Part shown: one piece after another, positions 1 through 12,626 of the stretch | Position numbering within the stretch: the stretch's first letter is position 1 | How the letters are laid out: every line of letters starts with the position of its first letter | From: Rhynochetos jubatus | Lineage: Eukaryota > Chordata > Aves > Eurypygiformes > Rhynochetidae | Assembly (NCBI GenBank): GCA_027574665.1 | Contig: CM050673.1 | Span: 7,921,420-7,985,419, forward strand | Direction: 5' to 3' | Length of the DNA stretch: 64,000 nt | Translations under genes and position numbers: made by a program | The notes under the pieces: model-generated | The model's input: the letters and a program-made list of their open reading frames with translations, nothing else | Database searches by the model: none | What the model was told of the DNA's origin: nothing

Positions 1-236
1 CCCCAGCTGCCGCAGGCCGGGGGCTCCCTCCAGCCCAGGCGACCGCCCGCAGAGCGCAGCTCCGGAGCCTGCCCCAGCCCGGGGCTGGCAAAGCCTCCCG
101 CTCCTGCCCCGGGTCTCTCCGGGCGGAAAGCAGCACTTGCGACACACACAGCAACGGGAACAGCAGCGGTCACGTCAGCGTGCAGCAAACACGGCATCGC
201 TCGCGAGGGGCAGCGGCAAGGCCTGCTGGGGGACGC
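1..236 (-). other. EZH1: EZH1 3' UTR, cut by the window edge
   Basis: Sequence immediately after the EZH1 stop. It has no coding similarity that I recognise and no AATAAA on the minus strand, so the poly(A) site lies outside the window. Confidence 0.7.
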
Positions 237-3200
237 CTACATGATATCCGTCTCCCTCTCTATGCCGACGTATTTCAGGGCGTCCGCCTGGCTGTACCTG
301 CGGACGGGAAAGTCCCGGCTGCTGGAGGGGCCTCCCGCGCTCCCCGCAGACGGCGGGGGCAGAACGCGGGCTCAGCTCTGCGCCCCAGTCCCAGCCGCCG
401 CTCCCGAGGGTACCTGTAGTCAAAGAAGAGCTCCTCTCCCGCCTGGATGGCCCTCTTGGCAAAGATCCCTATCCGGTGGTCTCCATTCACCATCACAACT
501 GCAACCAGAGAGACGGCATCAGACACGCAGCTCCGGCCACTTGCCCTGCCTGGCCAGCTGCCGGCCCGGGGCCAGGGCACCGAGGTGGTCCCCGGGGGGC
601 TCCCAGCCACTCTAGCAGCCCCCTCTCCCCCAGGAATGTGATGTGCTGCAGAGAGGAGACTTTGAAGTTCTGCTGCTCCCACGGGCTCGGGGCGACTCAG
701 GACCCCGAAAATCTGCGGCAGTCCCGGAGCTGAGGACCCCAGAGACCCTTCCTCCGCCAAGACGTGCCGGGGCTGGGAGCTCTCACCTTTGGCGTAGCAG
801 TTGGGGTTCACCGAGTGATTGGCAAAGCGGATTTTGTTTCCTTTGCGGGTGGCGTCGACAACAAAATCTGTTAAAAGAGAACAAAGAGAAGGAAGCTGTA
901 GTGTGAAGCCAGGCCCGCACCGAGGCGAGATGGGCTGGGACTGCCCGCCTGCCCCCAGCCCCTGCCGGGAAGCCCCCAGCCCCTCGAAGGCCCTGGCATT
1001 ACCGTTGTTGAGGTTGAAGAGGAAGCTGGACATGTACTTGTCATAGACCTTCCCGCGCCGGTCGGCCTCATCCTGTGAAATGAGCTGGAGAAGGGGAACG
1101 GCTTGAGAGACTCGGCGCCGGAGGCACAGCGAGGATCGCTCGGAGGAGCAGCGCTGGCCCGCCTCCTGGACACCCTCCCACCAAGGGAGCTCGGTGGGCT
1201 CCCAGAGAGGGGGCAGAGAGGAGCCGGGCTCCCAGGGAGCACCCACCACGCTCCTCCACGGTGCAGGGCCTAGAGGTACCGAGTTGGGTCCCAAAACGGT
1301 GCGAGGCTCAAACTAAACCTGGGCAGAGCGAGCCCGTGGCCGAGCTGGGGAAGGCACGGCTTTCCGGCCGGCCAAAGAGCCTGGGAAGCGCTGCCGCAGG
1401 CTCCGGGCACGCGGCGTGGCAGCCCGGCACGGCACTGACCTCCCCGCAGTACTCGGAGATGAACTCGTTCTTCTGGACCGACTCCTTGATGAAAGTGCCC
1501 CAGCCGGCGACGTCCGACGGTGCCAGCAGCAGATGCTGGAGCCAAGGCAAAAGGAAACGGTTACAGTCGGCGGGGCCATCGCATCCCATGCATCAGGCAG
1601 GCGGAAAGCACCAGCAACAGCCTCCACCCCCCAGCACCGTTGGACACGTCGGGGTTAGGGCAGCGCCTGGGAGCAGCCACGCTGCGCTGGCCGCACGCTC
1701 CGAGTCCCAACGCCACGGAGCCGAGAACTCCGAGGAGCGACGGGGAGCCAGCCCTGTCCGGCATCCCCCGGTTTGAGGTGACACACGGCTCCCTGCGGAC
1801 CACAGCTCGTTACTTCACACCCACTAATGTGCATCTTTCCCTGAATTTTGGTCTTCCCTTGCCCTGACTGGCAGAATTCAGGAGTTAACCCTTCTCTGGA
1901 GCCACTTTTTACCTTCCCTTGCCCTCACCCTGCCCCATGTCACTCCCATCTCCACATTCACATCCACCATCCGTACTCCAAAGTGCTACAGAGCCTGGGG
2001 CAGAGCAGCTTCGCTCCCAGACGGCTGCGGTGGCTCGCAGACCCTCTCCCCAGCGGCAGCAGCCCTCTATCAGCCCCTCCCCGGGGCAGCCCCTGGAGCC
2101 ACGCTGCTGTCTGTACCTTTTTGAGACCTCGCTGGATGCTGCAGTTCTTGCAGGACACCACCTTGCAGTCCCAGTGCTCCGACGCCCCGCAGGTCAGGCA
2201 CAGGTCCGGGTCGCACTCCCGCACGGCCAGGTAGCACGGGCACTGCTTGGTGTTGCACTGGGTTTTGCAGCGGCAGCCCGGGAAGCGGTTCTGACCTGCG
2301 GGAACGCAGCCCGGGAGGTGTCTCAGCCCCACTGCTCCCCCTCCCCGGGCAGCCCGACCCCACCGAGGGGCACGCTGCCTGCCCACCACCCTGGAAACCC
2401 AACGTGCCAAGGGGGACGCGAGGCGGCCCCCGGGAGCTGGAAGCAAATCACCGAAACGGGAACAGCTCAGGCGCTGGGGAGCTCTGACCCACACCCAGCG
2501 GAGCACAGCCCACACACAGGGTCCTTCCCTGCGCGGCTGGAGACCGGATCCGCCCCCTGGGATTAACCGTGTGCACTGGGAAAACGAACAGCACGGATAA
2601 CGGCACGGATGAGCACAGAGAACCGCGGCGCCCAGGCTGGGTCCCCGGCACCCCGTGATCCTTCCAGCCCCAGCTGGGTGTCACAGCCCTTAACGAACCC
2701 ACCCGCAGAAGCCCCGAGTCTGGCTGGCCCCATCGCGGCGCTGGGAACGGAAGCCCACGGCAGAGCAGTGAGCCAACTCCCACCCTAACCCTGCACCCAT
2801 CCTGCTCTCGGGGGCCCAGCGGCAGCACCGGGGGGTTGCGGGTGCTGGACACAGGCAGCACCGTGTCTCAGCCGCCCCTCGGGCTGTAGCTGAAGGCTAA
2901 TCTAGCAGCTGCAGCCGGACAGGGCAGCAGGAATCGAGGGGGCTCCAGCACGCCCCAGCCCCGCGCCCCCCGCCCGCGCTTCTCCTTACAGTCGGGGTTG
3001 CACTGGCAGAACTTCTCGCAGAAGTTCTGGGTCATGATGCAGGGGCAGGAGCTGTCGCAGGGGTGCTCGGGGTGGTCGCAGGGCTGGTAGTTGTACACCT
3101 GGGTAGGGGAATTATCTGGAACAAGAGGAGAAACGCCCGGATTAGGAGCGGCACCGTTGGTGAGCAGCACACCCAGGGCGCTGGGGCGGGGAAGGCGCAA

Positions 3201-6200
3201 GGCCCCGTCTGCACGCAGGGAGCCCAGCAGCGCCCGGCACCCGAACCCCGCGGCCAACGGTACCTTTCTTCAGCTGGATCTTCCTGCAGTGCGCGGCCCA
3301 CAGCCTGGAAGAGAAGCAGGGAGGGTCTGAGGGGACACGAAGAGGGGCCCAGCCCCTCGGCAGCGGGCAGGGGATCCCGTCTGCTTCGCTCATTAATAAC
3401 CAGCCGCCCTCGGGCGGGGAAGGACGAGAGCGACGCAGCTACGGCGCCAGGCGTTTAATGCTGGAAGCAGAGTAATGCCCGACACCCTGGCATCGGCACA
3501 CGGAAAGGGGTTCTCAGGCAGGGAGTTGGGGGCAACGCTGCCGTCAGCGCAGCCGTCCCGGTCCCCCCGCACCCCTGAGGCACTACAGCCAGGCCTCCTG
3601 CCCCTCTGCTCCGGGGCTGAGCCTGCAGCTGCGGGGCCACCGGGAGATGCTGGGGGCCGCGGGGCCACCAGGAGAGCCCCGGGGCCAGTCGGGCCCCCGC
3701 ACTCGGCCAACGGGAGGGCCCTGGGGCCAGTGCCCAGCCGGAGCCCATGTGACAGCAGGACGTGTGCGCAGACAGGAATTACCAGGAACGCTTTGGCACA
3801 AAAAGCAGCGGATCTGGTTGCGTTTTAAGAACGAGACAAGCTCGTCCCACACTTGCCTGTGCTTCCTTTTCTTCTTCTGGGATGGATTCATCAGCTCGTT
3901 CGTCGGCAGTTTCGTTATCAGTGACTCTTTCACCGCGAACTGAAAGACCTGGCAAAGACCAGAAGCAGAAAGAGCAAAGTTCAGCGCGCTCGAGTCCGTT
4001 CTGTCGAAAGCATGAATCGAGAGAGCGTAAGCGAGCTCACGGGGGGTCCCAGCTGACCACGGCTGCCACTGCTTCTCTTGCCTGGCAAACGGGCGCTGCC
4101 GACAGCAGCCAAGCCACAGGGCAGCCCCCCGGCCCCCCTGGAGGCAGCGTGCGGCAGAGGAGGACCCCCCCACCGCAGGGCTGGACCCCTCCCACTCACC
4201 TGCTTGCAGGTCTTGGTCCCCAGCAGCCGGGCAATGGAGCAGAAGTTGTTGAAGTAGGTCCCGTGGAAGACGCGGAAAAGCGACTCCTCGGCTCCCGTCC
4301 ACTCCACGGGCTCCTGCGGCGTCTCCACCGCCAACAGCTGGGAGGAGGCCGGGCTCAGCTTCTGCTTGGTGGGGGTCTGGCAGCGGGAGTTGGCCTCTGG
4401 CAGGGAAGGTGGACATTAGGCTGGGAGAACGCACCCTCGCCAACACAGCTCCTGGGGGCAGCGGCCCCCCTAAGTGCCCAACGCCCCCCGGCAGCCTTGC
4501 ACCGAGCTCCCTGCCCCCCTCGCAACACCAGAGCTGTGTGCCCCCTTCCCAGGCTGGCCCAGCTTGGAGCCCCCTGACCAGGGCAGCAGCACCAGGGGCC
4601 CGAGGCCGAGAAAGCCGCTCTCCCCTCTCCCATCCAAGACAAGACCCAGATGCACAGGAATCCTCTGCCTCCCCGGGGACCCCATTCTGCCCCCTCCGCA
4701 GCACAGCAGGAGCAGGTCAGTGCCCTGCGGCCTGGCAGGTCCGTGGACAAGCCCCCACGCCAACAGCCCCCAGCTGCTGCTCAGGCACTACCCTCACACC
4801 CAGCCCAGCAAGGTGCCCAGCGCTGGGGGGTCCAGGTTCTGCAGATCCCACCCCTCCTTCCCAGGAGGGACCACGAGTCCCACAGCAGCAGGACAGGGAG
4901 AGTACTGGTGTGGGGTGCTGGGTCTCGGGGTGCCATCATACCCGAGGAGCTAGAGGCCCACTCGTTGCCCGTGTCTCGGTCGCTGTCGCCCTCCCTCGTC
5001 TCCGCGACGGCAGAAGCCGGGGTGCTGGAGCAGGACGCACCCACCGCGTGGTGCCTCCGTCGACGTCGGCCGGAGCACTTGGAGCGGGGGTTGTGCAGCG
5101 CAGCGAACTCCTTGGCTCCTTCCTGCAACCAGAGCAGAAGACAAGGCGGGTGGCAGGCGAGCGGCGAGCGCAGACAGGCTCTTCCATGGCCTCGGGACAA
5201 GCCCTGTCGCCACCAAGGGAAGACCCCCCACGCGTGGCCACTTCAGCGAGTGCCACGGCCCCACCAGCGTGCTTCAGCCTCGCTCCCCTGCCTCTGCCCT
5301 GGCGATGAAATTCTCCCGGCCAACTCCTCTGCTCCAGCCCCGTAGCCACCCCAGACATCCCAGAGCTGCCCAGCCCCGACCCCACCACCAGCTCTTCCGA
5401 CCGGCGGCTCATCCCCGCTGGCACAGCCAGGCTGTACCTCTCCAAGATCATTTTTAAACAGCTCCAGCCTTCCCCGCACGCACTGGATCCCTTCCCCAGG
5501 ATTTTTAACCCAGGCTCCGTTTTTCCAGCGCTGCACTGAGCGCAGGGAAATCACGTGTCACCACAATTCCCCGTCTGCTAGGTATGAAATTAGTCCTCCT
5601 TGGAGATTCGCTAAAACACGCATCCGGTAGGGTCTGTATTTGGATTCACGCGCCCCCAGACCCAACGAGGATTAGAACTGACTCCAAAAAACCACCCGGG
5701 CGCTGAAAAGGACCCGTGGAGTTCTGCCGAGCCGGGCTACCCGCACCACTTCCCTCGTGCTTTCCGCAGCAGCAACGTACCAGCCAGAGGAAGCAGTCTG
5801 CTCCGCAAGGATCTGGCTCGATCTTGGTCTCTCTGTTCTTCCGTTTGTACACATTAGGAGTAGCATGAAAAGCTGAAAAAACAACGGTTATCTTTACGAT
5901 TAGCACCCCCCCAGGGTCTCCCCCCCACCGCCCCAAGGGACGGGGGCGGCACGGCCTCAGAGGTGAGTGGGAGCCCAGGGCAGGCAGCCAGTGCCCGAGC
6001 GGCCCCCAGCGCGGGGAACCTCCTGGAAAGCCAGCTCCAGGCCAGGGCGGGGAGCACTCGGCGAGGAGAGGCCGGAGGAAAAAGATCTGCTTTCAGACTG
6101 ACAAAAAAAGACCACGTGATCTTAAATACTGTATCTTTTAATAAATAATCCCCTGGAAAGAGTCCTGTGGCTTTCCAAAGGAGCCCTCAGACCTGGGAAA

Positions 6201-9200
6201 CGGCAGGTCCGGCAGCTAAGCCGCATCCACAAGGCTGTGGCAGGACAAACCGCAGGAACGTGACTAAGATGAAGCTGTTTAAGTTCCAGCGAGGCAAGAG
6301 AACCCAGGGGCACGTCCAGACTTTGGGATGAGACACTCGCGCCTTCCCCTGACGAGCTTCTGCGGAGCGAGGGCAAAGTCTACTCGCGGCAGCGCTTCTG
6401 GCACGAGCTGCCAGGAGGCTGGAGCGCGGCGCGCTGAGCCGCACCGGGACAGGGGGGGCGCAGCCATGCAGCCGCTTGCCCCTCCGCTCGAGGAAACGAG
6501 TGGAACCGTCTTTACAAAAGGCTTCCGGGCCCCTGCCAGCTCCTACGGCCCCACCGCAACTCCAGGGGGGCACCAGCCCCTCCACGCTGCAGCACAGCCA
6601 CTAAGCCAGGCTACGACGGCGCGAAGCACGCGGGGAAAACGAGGAGAAAAGGGCTCGGGGGAAGCGTCCGGCCGAGACTGCACTTACGATGCAGAAAGCA
6701 GTCGTACTTGAAGCAGCGGCGGCAGAAGAGGGTGTGGAAGGAGTGCAGGGACTGCTCCCGCTGCACCGACTTGGCGCACGGCCCATCTATGTTGGGAGTG
6801 CACTGCGGCGGCAGCACGTTGGGGTCCGACACTTCCGTGAGCTCCCGGTACCTGCTCGACAAACACAGACACCCGCCGGTGAGCCCCCTTCTCCTAATTC
6901 GGGGCATCTCACACGGCTGCGCTACAGCGGGACTCTGGCCCAGGGACCTCGGGCTGAACTACAGTTTGTACCGCCCGAACGCGGCTCTGCTCGGGGCGTC
7001 CGCAGCCACCTGAGCTCAACCTGCCCCAGAGTTCCCCAAAACAGGGACAGGACAAGGGGTGACGGGTTTAAACGGAAAGAGGGAGATGGAGATGGGCCAT
7101 CAGGAAGGAATTCTTCCTGGAGAGGGTGGGGGGGCACTGGGACAGGTTCCCAGAGAAGCTGTGGATGCCCCATCCCTGGGAGTGTCCAAGGCCAGGCTGG
7201 ATGAGGCTGGGAGCAACCTGGGCTAGTGGAGGGTGTCCCTGCCCATGGCAGGGAGTGGGACTGGATGATCTTTAAGGTCTTTTCCAACCCAAACCATTCC
7301 ACGATTCTATGAAAATACAGATTTCAGCCGCCGCTAACAAAGGTAACAGAGAACTAAGATCTTCTACCTCTCCTTCATATCGTCTGGGAAGCCGTATTCA
7401 GGGAACATGGAAGAGATAGCAGTGAATATCATGTCATTTGGAAACCGCTTCTTTGAGCACTTCTTGTTACCTAAGAAACGGGAGAGAGAAAGTCCCTGTT
7501 CAGCTGGATGTGAACCTGCCTGTCCTTCCAGAGCGATTCCAGGAGGTGTTCAGGATTGCAATCCCACACACGGTGGATAAACCCTCTGTCCTGCAGCCAC
7601 GCCGAGGCGCTTCCAGATGCAGTGCACTCCGCCGCGTTTGCAGAAGGGAAGAACTAACGATTTCTGAAGGACTGCCCCTATTCATCCTCACGGGGACAGA
7701 TCTGCAGACAAAGCCTTTTCTCACCTAGACAGGTCCTGGTATTTGTGCAACCCGTATCACTATGAGCCAAAGACAGCGATGAAACTCCCCGTCAGCATTC
7801 CTAAGGTCATGCAGGACATGTGCAACTCCCACAAGCCAGAGCTTCCTCTGTGCCCAAGAACTCCAGCTGGCTCCAGGAGATGGAATACATGAAAACGGGT
7901 CTGGAAGGGATTTGGGAAGGTCCAAATCCCTGTCCTGCAGCAGGATCAGATCCACCTACAAACCTACTGGCAGATGCTTGCCAGTCTGGCACTCCAAACC
8001 CCGCAGGTGCAGGGACTCCCCCGGCCTCGCAGATGACACCCCACCCTCATCTCACCGTGAAATGGCTTTCCACAGGACTCATCTGAATTCTTCCTCAACA
8101 CACATTAAGCTGGTGACTTGTTATCCCGTGACAACAAACGATGTCCCTTCAACGACCAACTTGCCGAGCCGGCTACTGCCCCTCGCGACAGGGGAACACC
8201 CAGGAGCGATGGCAGGAGGGCACTGGCCAAGGCAGGATGGACTCGTGACCGACGCAGCCCCAGTTTCTCTGGCCAAACCCACCTTCCGCTGCGATTCGCT
8301 TTCTTTTCCTCGTGACCGGCAGCTCCTCTTTCCCATCCTCCTGTTTAACCTCAGAATCATTGTGTCCCTCCTCTTCCTCGTCCGAGTACTGGTTCAGGGC
8401 GTTCACCAGCTCCAGGAACACGGCGTCGCTGATGAGGACTGACCCCGAAATCATTTCTGAAAGAGAGAGGTCAGCCGGTCTGCGGGAGCGCGTCACCCTT
8501 CACGCTCCTCACGGTGGTAAGCCCCCAGCCGGCACCACGACGCTGTTAGCAACTAGAACCTGCCCCCAGTTTTGTAGGGATAGGTGGGATTTTAATGCTG
8601 GAGTCGCGAGAGCAGCGTATCATCGTTAGCAATGCGAGGACAGGCCAGAGAGAGCCTTCCGCTGCCCTCCTCCCCGGCAGCGTTCCGTGACGGGGTGGGC
8701 AGCACTGCAGGGCAACGCGCTGACTTTCCATTTGGTAAAAGCCTGATTGAAGTCTTGGCTAAGGTCACAAGCGAATCGGAGCTGCTGAGCTCCTCCTGAC
8801 CTCTAGCACATTGTTCAGCACCCCGGAGCACTCCTGGGAGGAAGAGCGTCGGCTCAGAGCACCCCGGGCCTGGAGCAGAGCGGGACGGCAAAAGGCAGGA
8901 CTGCGTCCTTGCAGACTACACAGCCCGCACCGTCTGTTTGTCTGCTCCCAGGGCTCCAGCGGATAAGCTGGTTACTGCTGCCACCTTTTGACTTCTTAAC
9001 CGCTTGGATACGTTATTTGCAGGAGCCTAACAGACAGTGCTGACCGCTCCCGGGTTACCTTCCTCTCCGTGGACTTTCCCATCATAGTTATTAATGAGCT
9101 CTTCAATGAAAGTTTCATCTTCTTCCTTCACCTCATCTCCCATGTAAGGGATATTGCACAGGACAGTTTCATCCTCCACCTGAAAAGAGGCCGGGTACAG

Positions 9201-11558
9201 CTCAGAAATCCCGACGTGCCGATTCCCGGCCAGGCTGTGTCTCTCGGTCCCTCCGGACCCGCCGTCAGCAGCCCCCCGCCTGCAGTTTCAGATGTCTCAC
9301 TGCTGCCCCACGCCAGCAGCACAGCCCTGACCCCTAAAAGTGCTGTTTGCTTTAAAGAGCGGCGCCTCCAAGGCTTCCAGAAACTCCGAAACATGGACAT
9401 TGCCAAGAATAATAAACAGCCAAAACCCATCAGCGAGTGTGTTCAAGGCAGAGCGGAACCAGAGCAGCGAAAGGCAAAGCAGTAGCTCACCCCCCGAGGA
9501 CACAGAAAGCGAAGGAGCATTCCCGTGTTAACCTCAGGAGCGAGGACACCGGACCACGGCACCGCTGACCACTGTGGCTGGTGCCACACTGCACCCCCAG
9601 CCTGCCACGGGAGCCTCCGGAGCGCCTCGCCCCCACCCCACAGCAGGCAGAGAGGCGGGCCAGCCGCAGACCACCCCAGAGCCTTCCCACGTACCATGAA
9701 ATTCTGCTGAAGGGGGGACCAGGAGTACATAATGGGCACCAGCGCCACCGTGTTCAGGGTCCTCATGTACAGCGTCTGGCTCGGAAACCCCGGGAAAATG
9801 CTCTCAACGGTACACTGGAACACGGGTAAGGAGAAGGGCAGTGAGGAAACCGCCACGGGAGGCGGCCACAGCCTGAAACCGCGTTTCAGGACCAACAGTG
9901 AAGCCCCACGTTCACTCTGGGCTCCTTTACAGGAAAACCCGTGGGCAGGGGGTGGGTTTTGCCCATTTCTGCATCCCAGAGGAGTGCGAGGCACAGCCTG
10001 ACCCCGGGTCAGCACCCGCACAACCCCGCACCCTCACAGCTCCCGGCAACGCCCCGGCTCCAGCCCACCCCTTCTCCTCTCCAAACCTGTTTGAGGAAGG
10101 GGTGCCCGCTGACCGGCTTCATCAGCTGCACCGGCTGCACCCGAAGCTTCTTCCAGTCCTCATTCAGAATCTGAGTCTTCTCGTGAACCTTCGCAAAGTT
10201 GGCCACAAACAGAGCCTGAAGCGAGAGAAAGCAGCGCTCCAGGCTGAAGAAACGGCGCCGAGAACGCTAAAACCCCTCCTGAGGGTTTACGTCAGGTATC
10301 AAAACATAGGCAAGGCAGAGCATTTCCCACCGACGCCGCTCGTCACGAGGAGTTCTAATTAAACCCAGCACTGGCGCACAACCGTGCTGAAAATCCACCC
10401 AACACCCGGTAGCTTTTGGTAACTCCTGATCTCAGCGACCTCGTCTAAAATCCTGCCTGCCAAGGAGCGGAGCACGACCTCGGAAACCCACCGGCACGGA
10501 GCGGGGGGTCCCGCAGGAAGGTATTTGAAAGAACACACGGACTGCTGCAGTCCTGCAAGCGCTCGGCCCGCGGGTACAACCGCCGCCAGGCTAATCGCGG
10601 AGCGCGAGGAGGCGTCTCTCTTCCAACGCATCCAGCTCGTCGACGCGCAGGACGCGGCGAACAGCTGCCCAAACGCCGCCCGGCACGGCGAAGCCCTCCG
10701 GACACCCCTTCTTTACCTTAGCCCCCATGTTCGCCTGAAACCTCTTCAGCTGCCGGAGGCGCATGTATTCCGACTTGACTTTTCTCTTCCAGTAGATGAT
10801 ACACTTGGACGTAGGAGGAGCGGCGATGTCCATGTTTCTGTAGAAGCACAGAAAAAACAAGTAATGGAGAGATGGATCCTGTAAACAAGGGCAATTAGGA
10901 AAAAATCCCTGTGGATTTGGAATGCTTCAAGGCCTTTAACTAGCAAAACCAACGGTGTAACTCTGCCCGAGGGCTGCTGCGGGGCCAACCGGGCACACGG
11001 TGCCCCAGAAGCCCGGGGAGCTCCTGGACTGCAGCCGCAGCTGGGAGCGAAGGGGGCTGACCGGGATCCGGCCGCTCCTGCCCCCCCGACCCCTCCGCGG
11101 GGATGCGGAACGGACGGCCCGGACGCCCCGCTGCCCCCCCCCCCCGAGACCCCGGGTGGGGTTGCGGGGTTCCCGGCCCCACGGACACGCTGCCGGGGGC
11201 AGCGGTGGGTGTAGCGGCGGCTCCCGGGGCACCCCCGGCCAGGCCCGGCCCCCGCTCACGGCGCTACCTCCCTCGCCACGCCGGGCCCGAGCGCCTCCCG
11301 CACGGCTGCCGGGGCGGCAGAGCCGAGCGCGGCCCCGCGCCGGGACCTGCTCCTGGCGGCGCCGGTGACACGCACGGCAGCGGGCCAAGGCCGGGAGCAG
11401 GGAAGCAGGACCGGCCCGCCGCCCCTGCCCCAGGCAGCCGCAGCCCTCTCAAGACCCCGCCGGTGCCGCCGGTGCCGCGGGAACCCCGAAGACCCCCGGA
11501 GCCCCCACCCGCCCCGCGCCGCCGGCCCCGGCCCGCCCCGCACTCACTCCTCGGCCAT
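237..11558 (-). CDS. EZH1: EZH1, histone H3K27 methyltransferase of PRC2
   Basis: Catalytic subunit of Polycomb repressive complex 2 (nuclear; methylates H3 lysine 27). Exons, 5' to 3' on the minus strand: 11558-11548 (possible start), 10837-10717, 10215-10087, 9814-9695, 9179-9059, 8456-8283, 7470-7368, 6851-6688, 5872-5781, 5122-4942, 4396-4200, 3948-3857, 3304-3264, 3115-2990, 2295-2117, 1535-1440, 1084-1003, 867-787, 498-414, 297-237 (TAG). From the ATG at 10833 the joined frame is 746 aa; human EZH1 is 747. Visible landmarks are the N-terminal [11 protein letters not shown] block, RKRKR basic stretch, SANT-region [15 protein letters not shown], the Cys-rich CXC/pre-SET region (about 500-610) and the SET domain (about 612-735) with [11 protein letters not shown] and GEELFFDYR. 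The C-terminus ends ETDIM. One intron (donor after 3857) uses GC-AG; every other junction is GT-AG. EZH2 is excluded by the N-terminal sequence and by synteny with RAMP2 and VPS25. Confidence 0.96.
7045..7312 (+). mobile_element. CR1 LINE 3' fragment (copy 1) in an EZH1 intron
   Basis: 5'-truncated chicken-repeat-1 element. It has the typical 3' order: GAATTCTTCC block, CACTGGGACAGGTT, CAGAGAAGCTGTGGATGCC, AAGGCCAGGCTGGATGAGGC, TCTTTAAGGTC, and an end at ATTCTATGA. It lies antisense to EZH1 in the intron between the exons at 7470-7368 and 6851-6688. Only the 3' non-coding end is present, with no reverse transcriptase. Confidence 0.93.
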
Positions 11559-12626
11559 CGCGCCTGGGGCAGGCCGCGCGCCCCTGCGCAGCCGCGCCTG
11601 CGCCGCGCCCGACCCCGCCCCGGGATGACCCCGCCCCCGCGCAGCGACCCCGCCCCGGCCACGCCCCCGCGTTGTCGCTCCGCCCCGCCGCCGCGCCACC
11701 GCCGACGGTACCGGTCGGGGCGGGGGCGCGCGGGGCTCCCACGGCGGGGCGGGGCGCGTGGGCGTCGGGGCTGTCTGGGGCCGGACCCGGCTCGGCAGCA
11801 CCCGGGGGGAGTCCCGCGGTCGGGCCCGTTTCAGCCCAGAGAACCCACACACACCGGCCGCGGGGAACTGCGCCGAGCCCGGCGGCTCCGAGTCCGGTGT
11901 CCAGCCCGCCCCGGTGCCCGCCCCGGTGCCCGCCCACTCTCGGGAGCGCCCGGCCCCGTCACCCCGCGGTCTCTGCCCGGCCCGGCCCGACCCTGCTGCG
12001 GGCCCGGCCCGGTCCCGCGGGAAGTGCTTAGCGGGGCAGCGCCCGTCCCCGCCCCGGTTCTGCCGCCCTCGGGGCCCGGGGAGCCTGGGCCGGCAGGGCC
12101 GCGCTCCCCGACGAGGTGTCCCCGCCGCCGGGGCCGCAGAGCGGGCAGTGACCGGCCCGGTGCTCCGGGGGAAGGCGGGTGCCGCACCGCTGCGGGCGAT
12201 GGCAGGTCCGGTCCCTGCGGCGGGCGGGCCCCGGGGGCTTCCTGCGGCGGCCCCGGGCAGGAAGCGGCGGTTGGCGGGGGCCTTCCTGCTCCGGGGGCCC
12301 CGGCGGCGGGAGCGGGCGGTGCTGGGTCCTGCCCCGGCGAGGGCCCCGTCCTTCCACCGGCCCCGCCGTAGGCTGGCGGCTGGGGGCTGGGGGCTGCCCG
12401 GGGGCCGCTTCCCGGCGCGGGGCGAGCAGGGCCGGCCCGGGCCCGCATCCCGCCGGGGCCCGCATCCGATGGCTTTGGAGTTTCGCTGAGTCAAGCGGGG
12501 CGGGAGCCCGGGTCCCCCCGACCTTCCCGGGCATTGGCTCGGGAGCAGCGCTGGGACGGGCCAGGGACCGGGATAAATCCCCGGGGGCAGCCCCAGCGCG
12601 GCCCTGGCGGTCCCGGCGGTGTGAGG
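11050..12626. promoter_or_regulatory. CpG-rich interval between EZH1 and the RAMP-like gene
   Basis: Very GC-rich, CpG-dense DNA covering the first EZH1 exon (ATG 11558, minus) and running to the RAMP-like start at 12627 (plus). The two genes are head to head about 1.07 kb apart. Long open frames occur on both strands, but none resembles a protein and they fit the expectation for stop-poor GC-rich DNA. I read it as a promoter CpG island for EZH1. Whether the RAMP-like gene also uses it is inference. Confidence 0.65.

Noticed and set aside
7000-7312. Open frames with [17 protein letters not shown]-like peptides at several places
   Set aside because: They are translations of CR1 3' ends, repeated in all five copies, not genes.
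11103-12494. Long open frames in the EZH1/RAMP interval
   Set aside because: Stop-poor CpG-island DNA; composition is only Pro/Arg/Ala/Gly, in overlapping frames on both strands.
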